From Mortierella alpina (lineage: Eukaryota; Mortierellomycota; Mortierellomycetes; Mortierellales; Mortierellaceae): a DNA stretch of 64,000 nt. The stretch covers positions 434,001 to 498,000 of the forward strand of contig JANATF010000018.1 in the NCBI GenBank assembly GCA_029449245.1. Reading direction: 5' to 3'. Below the pieces are notes generated by a model, which saw only the letters and a list, made by a program, of their open reading frames with translations, was not told the origin of the DNA and did no database searches. Positions 9,930-21,709 of this stretch are shown in pieces (within the stretch, counting starts at the first letter, position 1; each line of letters starts with the position of its first letter). A program made the translations under genes and the position numbers.

Positions 9930-12747
9930 TACGGCCCTGAACTAGCGAGCACGCTCGCTAAAGTGAGCAACTCGCTACGTGAGCGAGCACTCGATTTTTT
10001 TGCTCGCTCACTGCAGCATATGCACTTTTTACATCTTCCCCCGGTGTTCTCAGGCACCGCAAGGGTGTTAAGGTTTTCTGTTTATTTTTGGGTTACTCTT
10101 GCTCCTGCAACTGCTGTAGCTCCTGGTACCTTTGCTCGTGGCCCATAGCGCGTCGAACATATAGGAGATCGGCGATCATCGCGGACGATAGACTTGTTCG
10201 CTTTTTCGAAACGAGATTCCCTGCATCACTGAAGAGCCGCTCGGACGCCACTGATGATGCTTGAATTGCTAAGTAGTGTCGCGCGAGGACGGGAAGATAT
10301 CGGTAGTTGACATGTCGAGTACGCCACCAATCCAAAGGATCTGCACCTTTGGTGTTACTCTTGCGCCTTGTTGTCACTTGATGGCTTTCATAGCGTTCAA
10401 GTTCCTTCTTAACCATTGCCTCCATTCTAGCTTGAGGCGATCTCATAGGAGCTCCATCGCTGTCCATTTCATTGTCCTGTTCATCTTCTTCGGAGGAGCA
10501 GCGCGGTCTCTTGCTTGATTGTGGAAATGAATAGCCGTCATTTAACATATCGCAAATCTTCTTGTAGACCAGTTCATGTCCATGCACCAGAAAGCTGGCA
10601 GTGAGCCGCCCCCTAGTGACCTCCCTGCTAGCGAAAGAATGATCTCTTGTGTATGGATTCAAATACATGGCGATAATACAGAAGTCGTCTAGCTTGTGTA
10701 TGGTCCAGCGCCTCTTAGCCTCGGTTACTAATGCTCTCCTGAGCGCCTGCCCAGCAATTGTCGTTACAGGGTCCGGGTCCATGATGGTTTCCCATCCCTC
10801 GATCATATCCCAAATCGCAGGATACACTTGAGAGATAGTCGACATGTTCTCAGCGCTCACCTGCGCAGTGAACTCTACAGCGGGCTTTAGAACTGTTAAA
10901 AAGTCTTTCGCCACTGCTTCTTCTTCAGGACTGAGCATCTTATTGATAAGGGTGGCGCCAAAGTTCTGCATGTCCGTGTCTCCACATCCCAGCTCAGTTT
11001 CCGCGTCCTGAATAGCACCAAGAAGGTGAAGGATGCACTCGACCATAAAATACTGGGAGTTCCATCTAGTTGGCACATCCAGAATGACTGAAAGACTGAC
11101 AGGGCGTGAGTGTGATAGCCCAGGTCTCCTATTGTACTCTTCTTGTGCCATATGAACTTGCTTTCGGACAGTAGATGTTCTCCGAATGAATACAGCGAGG
11201 TCATGGCACTTGTCGATGACACTATCCATGCGGCAAATATCGGTTAGGGGCCTATTGGTTCTCATTAGGCGCGAGCTAATCTTGATGGCCGTTTGAATGC
11301 ATAGCTGAATTGTGTGGGCAGCACAAGGTAGCCAACCGATGCCACTGATGACACCCAGTTCAGCCATAGCTTTCTTGATATTTGATCCTGAGTCGGTGGT
11401 CCCCACCAAAACCTTCTTGCTCAGGCTCCAATCTCTAAGTACCTCCACTAAAATGCTAGGTATTAATAGCCTTTCTAGCTTGATGCCCTGCGAGGAACAA
11501 AAGAAAAACTTACTCAGGGTCTCCTTGAGAAACGAAGCAACTTGCCGCTCAGCGATGGATTGCATGGCCAGTGTAATTGTCATGATATTCCAGTCATCGG
11601 TCACGTAGTGTGATGTAACTCCAAAGAATGACTCTCCCTTTGAGCTTTTCCAGCCGCCGGCTGTCATAGCCATCTTGCCGCAGTTTCCAATAATGTCGAT
11701 CAACTTGTGTGTGAGCTCAGCCTTATAAGCGCGTAAATCTTTCTTGAATGTTCGTATGGATGGGACACGGTAACGAGAGTCAAGGATTTGGAGCATTTGC
11801 CGAAACTCGAGTTGCTCGAGGTACGACATGGGAACCAGACCCTTGGCTATCCACTTGGTTACTGAACGTAAAAACGCATTGCTTTGAGACTTGGTGAGTG
11901 GTTTGGCTCCTGTCCGATGGAAGGATTCGCTGATTGTAGGTTGTAATCGCTTGGCCTCTTCAGCCTCCTCTTGCTTGGTCCGAAATAGTTGTGGCGACTC
12001 CCAAATGTCACGGTGCTTATCTCCAATGTGGTCGGCCATGATAGTTGCACTGGTTTTGGGTGTCACCGTGTGAGAACAATCGTCTATTGTGCATAGTCGT
12101 ATTGGTGGTACCGGTGGTGCAATCTTGCCGGTGGAATAGAAAGGGAAGAAGTGATATGCCACAGCTCTCGTAGGAGGAATACTTCGAATTTGAATATGCT
12201 GCAAGTATCGGTATTTGCTGTGGGCGGCCTTACAGACATCAACCGGCGGGAGCCCTCCGAGTGGGATGGTCGAGTAGAATCCTTTCCATTGGCTATCCTC
12301 GTCATTGTTGTTGCGGCCACCAGTACGTGCAGTTGGTGCTGTATTTGCAGTTGTAGATATGGGACTCTCATCGCGGTCGGAGTCTGAGTCGATCTGTGAT
12401 GCCCATTCAGCTATATCAGACTGCTCAGAGTCCATTATTTGTCACAGTGGGATGGGGTGTGAGGCGGGCACAGAAGATGTGTAGACTATCGAGTGTAGAC
12501 TATCGTACGGCAAGTGCGTATAGTTTGTATGCGTATGCTTGGTCTACAGTTTTTAAGGATAACTTGCTCCCCTCCAGTTCAAATTGGCATGGTATTGCGT
12601 TTCCAACGTCCTTCAGGTGTCATATTCGCGCTCATACCGAGCTTCAAACCTCATTCATAGGCCCATCCTGAACCTTAAAGAGTATGTACCCTTGATTACC
12701 TTAGCGAGCGAGCGAGCAAGCAAAGTTTTTGCTCGTTCAGGGCCGTA
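9930..12747. mobile_element. Full-length hAT transposon, 2818 bp
   Basis: The ends are TACGGCCCTGAAC and its exact inverted partner. Both are flanked by the perfect 8-bp direct repeat AACTCTCT (9922-9929 and 12748-12755), and 8 bp is the diagnostic hAT duplication length. Subterminal AGCGAGC-type motifs are dense at both ends (9943-10000 and 12700-12730), as expected for transposase binding sites. The interior is one intact transposase gene on the minus strand. Perfect duplications and an uninterrupted frame indicate a young insertion. However, the first catalytic Asp position reads Gly (see the CDS). Confidence 0.93.
10093..12435 (-). CDS. hAT-family transposase
   Basis: This is an intact 780-aa frame from ATG 12435. 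Residues 100-140 hold a BED-like zinc finger (CTIDDCSHTV followed by HIGDKH). The RNase H-like core follows. Residue D348 in GTTDSGSN is the second catalytic Asp. LPCAAHTIQL is the conserved CxxH segment of the inserted domain, and DVPTRWNSQY is also conserved. E732 in ASSVASERLFSDAGN is the catalytic Glu. The hAT C-terminal dimerisation region (DPLDWWRTR to the end) is present. The first catalytic Asp normally lies in a D-x-W motif, but here residues 258-262 read T-A-G-G-W, so G260 (GGC) replaces Asp (GAC, one base away). If the alignment is right, this copy is catalytically dead despite its intact frame. It occupies nearly the whole hAT element. Confidence 0.9.
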   Translation of the reverse strand: MDSEQSDIAEWASQIDSDSDRDESPISTTANTAPTARTGGRNNNDEDSQWKGFYSTIPLGGLPPVDVCKAAHSKYRYLQHIQIRSIPPTRAVAYHFFPFYSTGKIAPPVPPIRLCTIDDCSHTVTPKTSATIMADHIGDKHRDIWESPQLFRTKQEEAEEAKRLQPTISESFHRTGAKPLTKSQSNAFLRSVTKWIAKGLVPMSYLEQLEFRQMLQILDSRYRVPSIRTFKKDLRAYKAELTHKLIDIIGNCGKMAMTAGGWKSSKGESFFGVTSHYVTDDWNIMTITLAMQSIAERQVASFLKETLSKFFFCSSQGIKLERLLIPSILVEVLRDWSLSKKVLVGTTDSGSNIKKAMAELGVISGIGWLPCAAHTIQLCIQTAIKISSRLMRTNRPLTDICRMDSVIDKCHDLAVFIRRTSTVRKQVHMAQEEYNRRPGLSHSRPVSLSVILDVPTRWNSQYFMVECILHLLGAIQDAETELGCGDTDMQNFGATLINKMLSPEEEAVAKDFLTVLKPAVEFTAQVSAENMSTISQVYPAIWDMIEGWETIMDPDPVTTIAGQALRRALVTEAKRRWTIHKLDDFCIIAMYLNPYTRDHSFASREVTRGRLTASFLVHGHELVYKKICDMLNDGYSFPQSSKRPRCSSEEDEQDNEMDSDGAPMRSPQARMEAMVKKELERYESHQVTTRRKSNTKGADPLDWWRTRHVNYRYLPVLARHYLAIQASSVASERLFSDAGNLVSKKRTSLSSAMIADLLYVRRAMGHEQRYQELQQLQEQE

Positions 12748-12755
12748 AACTCTCT

Positions 12756-13121
12756 GACTTCACACCGCCCATTCTTTGCAGTTTGGAACATGTGAATTCG
12801 CACGATGGATCGATGGGTCTGGGGCCGAGATCGTTTGCTAGTCATCTAAAAGGCTAGATAATTGGATGAATCGAGGGGGCCGCCTCCAAGGGACCAAGGA
12901 CGAAGACGGCGGGTCTAAAACAGTGTCGACAGCTTAATGATGGATCTATACAGTGAAGGAAAGGTACTAAAGAGATATATGTGGATGATACATGTACACT
13001 TCATGGGAATGAGGAGTATTAGTGCAAATTGAATGAACTAGCACCGGCGTCATATGTGGCTATGCATTTCGAACTTAGCCTAGAGAACTCTAAGTCTCTC
13101 AGTGTGCCTTTGAATCCCGCG
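12756..13121. other. Intergenic upstream of secreted-protein gene
   Basis: No gene is visible. This is the right flank of the hAT insertion and presumably distal promoter for the gene at 13205. Confidence 0.4.
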
Positions 13122-13130
13122 TATATAAAG
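13122..13130 (+). promoter_or_regulatory. TATA box of secreted-protein gene
   Basis: TATATAAAG lies 83 bp before the ATG at 13205. It is a strong match in a GC-richer setting and suggests a regulated, highly expressed gene. Confidence 0.65.
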
Positions 13131-13204
13131 GTCGCGTCGAAACCTATCCCAGTGTTCAGCATCAACTCTCAAACTCAGTCCAATCTCAGCAAAGATCCTC
13201 CATC

Positions 13205-13612
13205 ATGCACAAGCAAGCCATTATCCTCCTCGCCTTTGTCGTTGCAGTCGCCAACGCCTGGTCCTTCACGGTCTGGCAGGGTGCCAACAAGGGCGGCAAG
13301 TACCGCCGCTACTTCGACCTGCGCGCCGGCAACAACTGCTTCAACCTCGACACGGACATGACCAGTGCCGGTGTCCAGTCGTTCTCGTTCTGTTCCATGG
13401 CGTGGACCCGCTGCTCAATCTCGATCCATTCCGAGACTGGATGCAACGGTGCGAACCTTGGTAGTGCCACGGCCGCTGCTCCTATAGACGAGTGGAACAA
13501 GGACCAGACCTCTGATGCGGGTAGCCGCATGAAGTCGTTCCGCATCCAAGGATGCAAAGAAATCCCCGTCGCCGGCGACCTCGACTGCCAAAAGTGCACC
13601 AACGACCCTTAG
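13205..13612 (+). CDS. Small secreted cysteine-rich protein
   Basis: This is a 135-aa protein starting at ATG 13205 with a clear signal peptide: positive MHKQ, a hydrophobic core of about 13 residues, and likely cleavage after VANA (residue 17). The mature part has seven Cys residues (in NNCF, SFCS, TRCS, TGCN, QGCK, LDCQ and KCTN), several aromatic residues, and no membrane segment or GPI signal. No catalytic motif is visible. A strong TATA box lies 83 bp upstream, and the codon use is GC-rich compared with the surrounding non-coding DNA. I do not recognise the family. A beta-sandwich (crystallin-like) extracellular protein or a small secreted effector or wall protein is possible but unproven. 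The gene is complete and has no intron. Confidence 0.75.
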   Translation: MHKQAIILLAFVVAVANAWSFTVWQGANKGGKYRRYFDLRAGNNCFNLDTDMTSAGVQSFSFCSMAWTRCSISIHSETGCNGANLGSATAAAPIDEWNKDQTSDAGSRMKSFRIQGCKEIPVAGDLDCQKCTNDP

Positions 13613-14415
13613 ACATTCTTCCTCCCTCTATCTTACGCCATTCACGTATGAAACGTTCTCTCTGTAATTTCTTGAATATCTTTACAAGGCTTTAGAAGCA
13701 ACCACTTTGTCAAGCAATATAATGAAAGAGGGACAACGAATCGAGCACTGTGAAGATACGAAGAACACTTGTACCCATGTCGGGTGTAGACTCGATGGCA
13801 TCACCCATATATTCCAAGCGTCTTTTGCCACCTTGCCGTCTACGATTTTCCTCGCGTTTCATGGGTGTAACACTGTGAAAACACAACCACTGCTATCCGA
13901 TGAGCTATTTTCGGTCAAGGTTTGGAGAAGTGGTGCGTGCCCTAGGACCAGTTCAATCTTGCGTCCCCGCGTGCGCTCCTACTTTATCCAAAAAAAACGT
14001 AGGATCGACGTCCATGGGCTGTGTATCATCTTGATGACAACTGCTGCCTGGATCCTGCACCGATGGTGAACGGTGTTCGACAGAGTGCCCTGCGTATTCG
14101 AGGAAGCCCAAAAGAGTACATGTACATTCTCCGAACGGTGCGGGCTCCTTGTTCCTATAGCCAGGATGGTCGCACAAGCAGAATCCTGGGCAGAGGACAC
14201 ACGGACAGATAGGCAATAACACTGCGAGGACCCATCCGATCGATGTCCTCGCATTAGCGGGCTACAACGGCTGCCGCATCGTTGCGGGGGTGGGGTGGCC
14301 GCTGGTGCGGTGGGTCGCTCTTTTTTTTCCTTCCCCCATCTATTTTTCACATCTCTCAGACAAAACTTCCATCTGGCATCTCTGCTCACATTCACTCATT
14401 ACAAAGCACTCGGAC
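13613..14415. other. Intergenic region
   Basis: No supportable gene. Pyrimidine-rich sequence at 14320-14360 probably belongs to the 5' region of the FAD monooxygenase at 14416. Confidence 0.4.
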
Positions 14416-16619
14416 ATGAAGATGGCAGAGAACTACCCACCACCGCAAGTCATGATAGTGGGCGCTGGACTGGCTGGCCTCATGATGGCCTATCTGCTCG
14501 AGTGCATCAGCGTCCCTTACGCCGTGTTTGAGCGTGCGGCAGAGATCAGGCCGCTAGGTGAGTGGGTGAGGCTAACTACTAGTGCTACAACACCCTCTCC
14601 CAACGTAACAATCTTTTCTCTCTCTCTCTCTTCCTCTCTCTCTCTCTCCTTCTCTCTCTCTCCCCCTTGCTTCCTCCCCCGTATACTCTCAGGATCTGTT
14701 CTTTCCTTGAACGCCAATATTCTCGCGCTCTTTGAGCAGCTGGGCTTGCTGGACGAGGTCCTCGCCATCTCGAAACCGTGTACATCATTGGACTTGTTCG
14801 ACGGAAACTTGCAAAGTATAGGAAGCATAAGCAGTTCCGGTTACCAAGATGTGTAAGAAGCACCCCTGGGTCTGGACCAAAGTGTGAGCATTTTTTTTTT
14901 GGCATCGTTACATGTATTATACCAAAACGCTGACAAAACCACGTTTGTGCGACAAACAGTGCAGGATACCCAGCTGTTGTGTTTGCTCGACCCGAACTGT
15001 ACAACCTCTTGATCTCCAAGATCCCACCAGAAAAGATTTTCATGAACAAAAAGATCCTCTCCATGGAACAGAATGCACTTGGAGTCATGATTCGATGCCA
15101 TGACGGATCGAACCACCACGGTGACATTCTCGTGGGTGCAGACGGAGCCTACAGCGGTGTTCGCCAGGGCTTGTACAAGAACTTGACCAAGAAGAAGCTG
15201 CTCCCAAAAACGGATAGCGAAGATCTGGACCTGGGATATGTTGTCATGGTGGGAGTGACTGATCCTTTGGACGAGAACAAGTACCCGGAACTGAAGGATA
15301 CCCACACACATTTTAGACAAGTCCTTGGAGACAAGTGCATCGCTGTAAGTTTTTGGAACAAGGGCGCAAAATATGAGTTTGAAATGTGTTTATAACCCAT
15401 CCCCTTCTTCATGGTATCGTTGTGTCGCTGCAGATTGGATTTCGCTAATCCCCAGTCATTTCATGTTTTCATGGTTCTTGGTTTTTTGCATAGTGGCAAT
15501 CTATCAGTGTCCCTGGAAACAAAATTTGTTGGCGTCTAGGCGAGCAGCTTGAATCAGAGGAAGCCAGGGCGCAGATGTTGAGGAATTCAGAGTGGGGATC
15601 AGAGGCAAACGAGGCCATGATTCAGCAGTTTTATGATTTGCCCTGTCCCTTTGGAGGCAAAATGGGCGACATGATCGACGCCACCCCAAAGGACAGGATT
15701 TCTAAAGTTTACTTGGAGGAGAAACTGTTCGAAACCTGGTACCATGGCAGGACTGTGCTCATTGGCGATGGTAATTGAATCAGGGAATACTGCAAGCGTG
15801 AAGGCGCTTTTGGGATACAGCGATTGACCTGTTTTAACTTGCATCTGACACTCCGTATTTTCATGGCCTCTAGCCTGCCATAAGGTACGTTTGAGCGGCG
15901 TAGCTTTCTGGCCTCGGTGTGAGATCACGACCTGTCCACAGTACGCTGACTTTCATATGACAATGACTCTTTCATACTAGATGTTGCCACAAGCAGGTCA
16001 AGGTTAGTCTATTGATCTGCAACATGACTCCTTAACTTTTGAAAGAGGCCTATCCCAACGTTAAAGGGTATCTAAAGTAGTTCGACCCACTTCATCATAG
16101 GTGCCATCAATGCCATGCAAGACGCGGTCATCTTGGCCAACTGTCTCTACGACATGGGGGAACCATCTGTGGCGAACATCAAGGCAGCGTTCCAAGAGTA
16201 CTACGAACTTCGCTACCCACGCGCAAAAATTCAATTCGCTAACAGCAAATTCATGGCAAAGCTCATGTCCGGCCAGGTAAAAAAGAAAAGGACATTGGAC
16301 GACACATCACGTTCACTGAGGGTCAGTTTGCTCACTAAAAAAATCTCCTGTCAAAAACTTGTAGAAACTATCTGAGCGAATCTTTAGAAATATGATGTTC
16401 AACTACATGCCCGCTTTCCTCAGGGTCCGGCATTACGCCAAGGCAGCGTCCTATCAGCCGCAAGCGACATTCCTGCCAACTATCCCTCCTCGTGGCACAG
16501 GGCCGGTTGAGCCTCAGATGCAGTCAAAGCGCTACCACGGGGAGCTCGAGAAAAAGAAGGCTGGGGCACCATTGGAGACGGCAGAGTCCAACGCGACTTT
16601 CCCGGCTCAATTGCAGTAG
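14416..16619 (+). CDS. FAD-dependent monooxygenase 1 (PHBH-like)
   Basis: The proposed CDS is join(14416..14557,14693..14852,14960..15344,15494..15770,15874..15884,15981..16002,16101..16276,16365..16619), 475 aa. It is a group A flavoprotein monooxygenase. The FAD dinucleotide fold GAGLAG starts at residue 16, the DG motif is GADGAYS, and the second FAD motif GDACHKMLPQAGQGA is assembled across three introns. Junctions were checked against the two paralogs (16936-19471 and 23096-25098), which have exons of the same length at the same places. Exon 5 is only 11 nt and exon 6 only 22 nt. Such enzymes use NAD(P)H and O2 to hydroxylate aromatic or polyketide-like substrates; the substrate is not predictable here. 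It converges on paralog 2 across a 316-bp spacer. Intron 1 contains a (TC)n tract. Confidence 0.85.
14613..14672 (+). repeat. (TC)n microsatellite in intron 1
   Basis: TC dinucleotide runs interrupted by short T- and C-rich pieces, inside the first intron of the FAD monooxygenase. Confidence 0.8.
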
Positions 16620-16935
16620 AAACACGGGCCATTTTGAGGGACAGTGTGCGCCAAATTCAGAGTATATTAATATTCATAGCAAAAAATGGCAACTCATCTC
16701 GCTGAAAAAACAAAGTCAAGCCTGACAAAGATATAAAACGATTTGCGCTCTACCACTCTATTCTCACCACTCTTGTGCCTTTTCCTTTGGTCGCGACATA
16801 TCACAACCCATTGACTACTCATATCAATAACCAGCAAGCTCCGTCACAAAGACCACACAAGACTCATGCGCCGACAAGACCAAGAGCATCATGTTCGCTT
16901 TCGACTTCATTTCCTGTCCTGGCTCCAACTTTCTT
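16620..16935. other. Convergent spacer between FAD monooxygenases 1 and 2
   Basis: This holds the shared 3' ends of two convergent genes. It is AT-rich near 16660-16740, consistent with polyadenylation regions. No gene. Confidence 0.5.
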
Positions 16936-19471
16936 TTATTTCTCGTCCAGTTTGAACCATACATCAGCAGTCCGTATCCGCGCTTCTTCCTCCATGCAGT
17001 GTGTGGACGACTTTGGAGGATAAACATATCCTGTTCCTCGTACCTCTGCGCGCGGCATGAATATAGCTTGTGGCCTGTACGCAGCAATGTCCTGCAGTAT
17101 CCGGCGTTGAAACGAATACGGTAGAAAGTTGAGGAATAAGCGCCGCGATATCCTCTCGATCAAAGACTTGAGGTGAGAGTTCCATTTTCCGAGTGACAAA
17201 AAGGAAGCACGGTAAGAATAGATAGAAAAACAACAGAAACAGTGGATCGAGTTAATTAGATGGTCTCGGGTGGACGGGGTTCCCCATCTGTTCGTGATTT
17301 GTCAGTCAAAGACCAAGAACGAGCGAGACGGACTCGTTTGAGGGGCCAAACTCTAAACACATTAAGCACACCGTACCTGGCCAGCCAGGAGCTTGGTCAT
17401 CCATCTGCTTTTCACAAATTGCACTCGGGCATGCCGAAACCGCTGGGATTGGTAGTCCTGAAATGCTGCAGAGATGGTGGGCGTCGTTAGCTCCTTCATC
17501 TCGAAAAGACAGTTCGCAAGTACAACCGCATCCTGCATAGCGCTCATTGCTCCTACGAGAGGCGACGGGGGGGGGGATAGAGAAAATAGATCAAGGGTAC
17601 TGGTTAACTACTTGAGGTCAAAGCAACGAACGGGTCACCAAAACCCACGTCTATTTGTTGTCAATTCAATTACCTTGACCAGCACCGGGAAGCATCTGTG
17701 CGCAATGAAATAAAGATTAATTAATCGTCGTGCATAAGAAAAAAAAAAGAAATATGAAGAGCAATGCCTTGCAGTCCAGATCCACTTACGACGTGGCAGG
17801 CTATTACATGGAAAAGAATACAACAAAAAAAAAAAATACAGGCGAAAGTTATGGAAACATCCATCATTAGCAATTGTTCTCGCATTTTGTTGTCCAGGAT
17901 TCCAGGCTTCGCTGCTCCGTCTCGACGTACCATCTCCAATAAGCACACACCGACCATGGTGCCACGTATCAAAGATCTGTTCCTGTAGAAACACCTTTGA
18001 GATCAATCCTGGTGGAGTCGCTTTGATCAGGTCACCCATGGCACCACCGTAGGGGCAGGGAGCTTCCTGAAACCATTGCATGATGCCGTCTTCGTTCGAC
18101 GAAGCCCATTCCGCGTTCTGAAAGTAGCGTTCTTCTGAGACCTTGCACATATCCAGCTGTTTCCAAAATATCCAGCAGATCTGGTCGTCCGGGATGTTGA
18201 TAACGTTCCACTACCCGAACATGCACATCGACGCAATATTAGTAATGGGGTTGTTGGTAATATGCCTTTTGCATCGTCACATCCTCCATCCCCAACGCGC
18301 CAAGCAATGAAAAATAATATTGATGCAGGTGCAACAAAAAAAAAATGGAAGAACGCTTAGGCAAACAAACAAACAGGCAAATGAGCAAACAAACAAATAA
18401 GCATTGATGATGAAAAAAAAGGTAATTAGGTGGACCTACACCAAGACCGTTGCCTCCGACAACGGTTGAATGATCCACAAAGGGCTCTTTTAGACATTGG
18501 TACTTTTCCGGATCCTGGGCCTTGGCCACACCTAGCCAGCAGACCGAGCAAGGGACTGGGCCGTCGGCCTGTTGAGACTTTGAGATGAGACCTCGCTTTC
18601 GGAGTTTCTTGAACATATTCTTGCGCACTCGACTGTACGCCCCATCGGCACCGACCAAAATGTCGCCACTGTAGACGGTGTTATCCGAGCAACAGACACT
18701 GACCCCAAACTCGTTTTCTTCATACGAGAGAATCTTCTTGCCCATGACAAGGTTGTGCGGCTGGATCTGTGACAGCAAGAGCTCATACAGGTTGGGCCGA
18801 GAGCAAATAAGACTCTCGTAGCCTGTGCTGCAAAATATCGTAGAGCAAAAAGCAAAAGTCAGAGAACCATGAGGGGGAGGGAATGATCATGGCATGGAGA
18901 GTGAAGTGAGCATTTGCAAAGAAATAGATCAGTCGACATACAGCTCGGATTGCTTCTTCATTTTGAAAGTTCCCATCTTCTTGAAGTTGGAGTCGTAAAT
19001 GTCCAGGGTGGGGCATGGGAGTGAGATGCTCGCCAAGAGGCTCGTCAAGCCTAGCTGTTCAAAGACGGGAAGGATATTTGGCCCAAGAGCAAGGGCTGAG
19101 CCTGCATCGGTAGGGTGGTAGGTGTGTAGGAAGGAGTAAAAATGTTAAGGCTAATGATGATTGACACCCCCACGATCGCATATGAAAGGGAGCAAAAGGA
19201 GAGATACTTTTGAGGACTACAACGTACCGAGGGGTTTAACGCGAGGTGCGCGCTCGAGGAGGAGGTAGGGGATGCCTATCCGCTCGAGCAGGATGGCTAG
19301 AAACAAACCTCCGATGCCAGCACCTGCGATAATGACACGACCAGCCCGGCTGGATGATAGAGGCTCCTCATGCTGCTGCGGTTGCTGGTGTGCGTATTTT
19401 TCAAAGTCTTCCAAGAGTTCGATAGACATTGTCAGGTCACACAGCAGGTCCTGGTCCGATGAGAGTGACAT
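16936..19471 (-). CDS. FAD-dependent monooxygenase 2 (PHBH-like)
   Basis: The proposed CDS is complement(join(16936..17166,17377..17552,17674..17695,17790..17800,17931..18210,18440..18827,18942..19101,19228..19471)), 503 aa. The first ATG is at 19471; the open frame above it lacks an ATG. About 38 extra N-terminal residues precede the FAD fold (VIIAGAGIGGLF). GADGAYSRVR is the DG motif, and the motif across the microexons reads GDACHVMLPGAGQGA. Exons 2, 5, 6 and 7 are 160, 11, 22 and 176 nt, identical in length to gene 1. Relative to genes 1 and 3, the central region (CSVCWLGVAKAQD) and the C-terminus are the most divergent. It is probably the same enzymatic class with a different substrate. 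It is convergent with gene 1. Confidence 0.83.
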
Positions 19472-21076
19472 GTTGCGGTGTGTGTGTGAATGCTGAGTGC
19501 TGAATGCTGAATGAGATCTGGAACGAGACAATGTGGAAGAATGAAGGGTGAGTGGGCGATGGAGGGATGATGATGGGGAGAGGCAAAGAGTGAAAACGAA
19601 CGCCCATGCTCGTCAGACAAAGATGAACCATTGCGAATGTGTGCGCCTACTTATGCAGCACGCGAGCACAAGACAAACAGTGATTAGAGGTGATAAGTGA
19701 GAGCTCATGAGTGTGAGCAGACGTTCGCTCCCGCTCCGCTAGAGACAGATGGGTGCAACGCGGTCGCGGATCCACCGCGGTGGCCGATTCCCACGCGCTC
19801 TGCTTGCCACCACACGCGGCAGGGACAGCCTGTCTGTGGGTTTACTTACCAAAAGAGAGACATCAACACCATCCACCCACCCAGACAGGTGGGGCCTTTT
19901 TCTCAACGATCCTGGGGCAAGACTGGAGCAAACGTGTCTGCGCGGTGGAGTGGCACTCACTCAGGCACAGTATCAACTTTAAAAAGGAAAGTGGGGCTCC
20001 ATCTCACTCCCTTGGCGTCTGTCAACGCAAATTCAGGCACACGCTCTCTCAAACGAACTGTGCGCTCATGGGAGTTTTGGGCGACACAAAGTGTTGCTTA
20101 CAGCGCATACAGCAGGTAAGGTAACGTTTTGCACAAGAAAGGTTCGAATTATCGAGCAAAGTGGATGCAGCCCAGGATGCCTGCATGTGTACGCCATACT
20201 CTCCATTGCCTATACTTTCCCTCTGCAGCTACAGTAATGCGTATGACCTGATCAGATGCCAGAATGCTGTGCGACACAGCTCGCCAAAGGGGGTGAACCT
20301 TCATTTCCCCCCTCCGCCTTCCAAAGATACTGCGGTGGTGCATGCACGTCTTTGGAACCCATCAATGTTCTCTCGTATCAGCCTTCACTGGCCTTTTTGC
20401 ATGGGCCACTAGACCTCACTTCATTGTGCAAAGCAGAGGTGGTTGGCGACAAGGGCAAAGTACCAGCAGAGAGCAAATATCTAGCTGCGGAACACAAGAT
20501 GAAATTTCTTGCCCACAGCGGCTGGTACAGCGAGAACTCACAAAGCACCCCTAGCACGAAAAAAGGTCCTCCTTCTGTGCACTGTGGAACGGTCGGATAA
20601 CCTGTTTGCCTCCTTCCGGTTTGTACTCTGCGTTTTGGAGAGCATGGTGTGATGCTCGGCGTTGCATGCAGTTTGGCTGTCTCAGATTCATTACAGCTTT
20701 CTTTGATGAGTTACAACGATTCACTTAGAACACTTCCATATCAAAGTCCATGGCCCTACTGATGAAATGTTGTTGCAATAGTAATTGAACGTAATATGAG
20801 ATCTGGAACTTCATTCTGATAATTGGTATTAGGGCCTGATTGAGCTAGCAATGGCTCGAAGCTATCACCGTTGGATTATGGCTAAACGCCTTCAGGTCGG
20901 AATCCGTGCTAGAACGCGACGATCACCGCCTTTTTCGAACGCGGGGTGGTCTTGTGGAGCGGAAAGTCGTGAGACTCTATCTAATGTTAATTACAAATAT
21001 TGGAAGAGACAAATCCATTCCAGACGACTTTAATTGAGGACATTAACCTTCTGTAATCGCCAACTATTGTCGTAAG
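19472..21076. other. 1.6-kb region without supported gene
   Basis: Open frames here (for example 19697-20119) are short and overlap in several phases, without recognisable domains or consistent splice structure. A CT/AT-poor stretch around 19740-20120 is relatively GC-rich and may be a degraded sequence. I see no tRNA or repeat. Confidence 0.4.
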
Positions 21077-21709
21077 CTATTTTCTTTGCTTTGATGCCCG
21101 CTTCAAGCCTTTGGTAGGGGGTTCTCTTGCCATTGCAAGACGCTCAGGGGTTCCAAGTGTTGGAAACGACCGAACATCCAGCGGCCTTTCTCTGACGTCC
21201 CGGGTCTTGGCGTTGGTGGTCATGATCAACGTGCGCACTTGGAACGGAGCATAGAATGTCTCCTCATGGAGGTCCAGTTGACCCAACTGTGATGGCAAGG
21301 TGATAGTGCTCAACTTGGAGTGAACAATCACGTTGTCAACCTTAGCTCCGATATAGGATGTTACAGCTCCACCGATGGCTTGAAAGGATACCACTGGAGG
21401 AGGACTGACAAGCTTCCGATCCAACTGGTCAAGAGAGTCTTTCATGAAAATTGCAAGCGCAATACAGCTCGAGCGGCGGCGCGCACCTGCCCACTACTAT
21501 TATGGACTACTATTATGCGACTTCACTGCATCTCGCCTTTTCTGTCGAATTACATCAGACTCCAGCAATTTTAGAAAGCCTTCGGTTGCAGTCGCTTGGT
21601 CGGTAAAGTTAAATTGAGTAACGAAGTTCTGGAAGGAGACATGTTCGTCGTTATCAATTCTCTGTGCCCATTTCAGCCAATCTTGCTGCACCGTCATGTC
21701 TAGTAACAT
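21077..21709 (-). pseudogene. Fragment of an unrecognised gene
   Basis: Two minus-strand coding-like blocks lie next to each other. Block 21500-21709 (MLLDMTVQQDWLKWAQ and onward, ending in an amphipathic helix) is preceded by a good 3' splice site (TTATGTTACTAG at about 21700). Block 21077-21445 starts at ATG 21445 (MKDSLDQLDRKL). They are separated by an in-frame stop and a low-complexity TAATAGTAG stretch. The foldback repeat cluster lies directly upstream. I do not recognise the family. It may be the 3' remnant of a gene broken by the repeat insertion, or a chance frame. Confidence 0.25.

Noticed and set aside
19697-20124. Overlapping 120-140-codon frames
   Set aside because: Three phases are open at once with no domain, splice or codon-use support.
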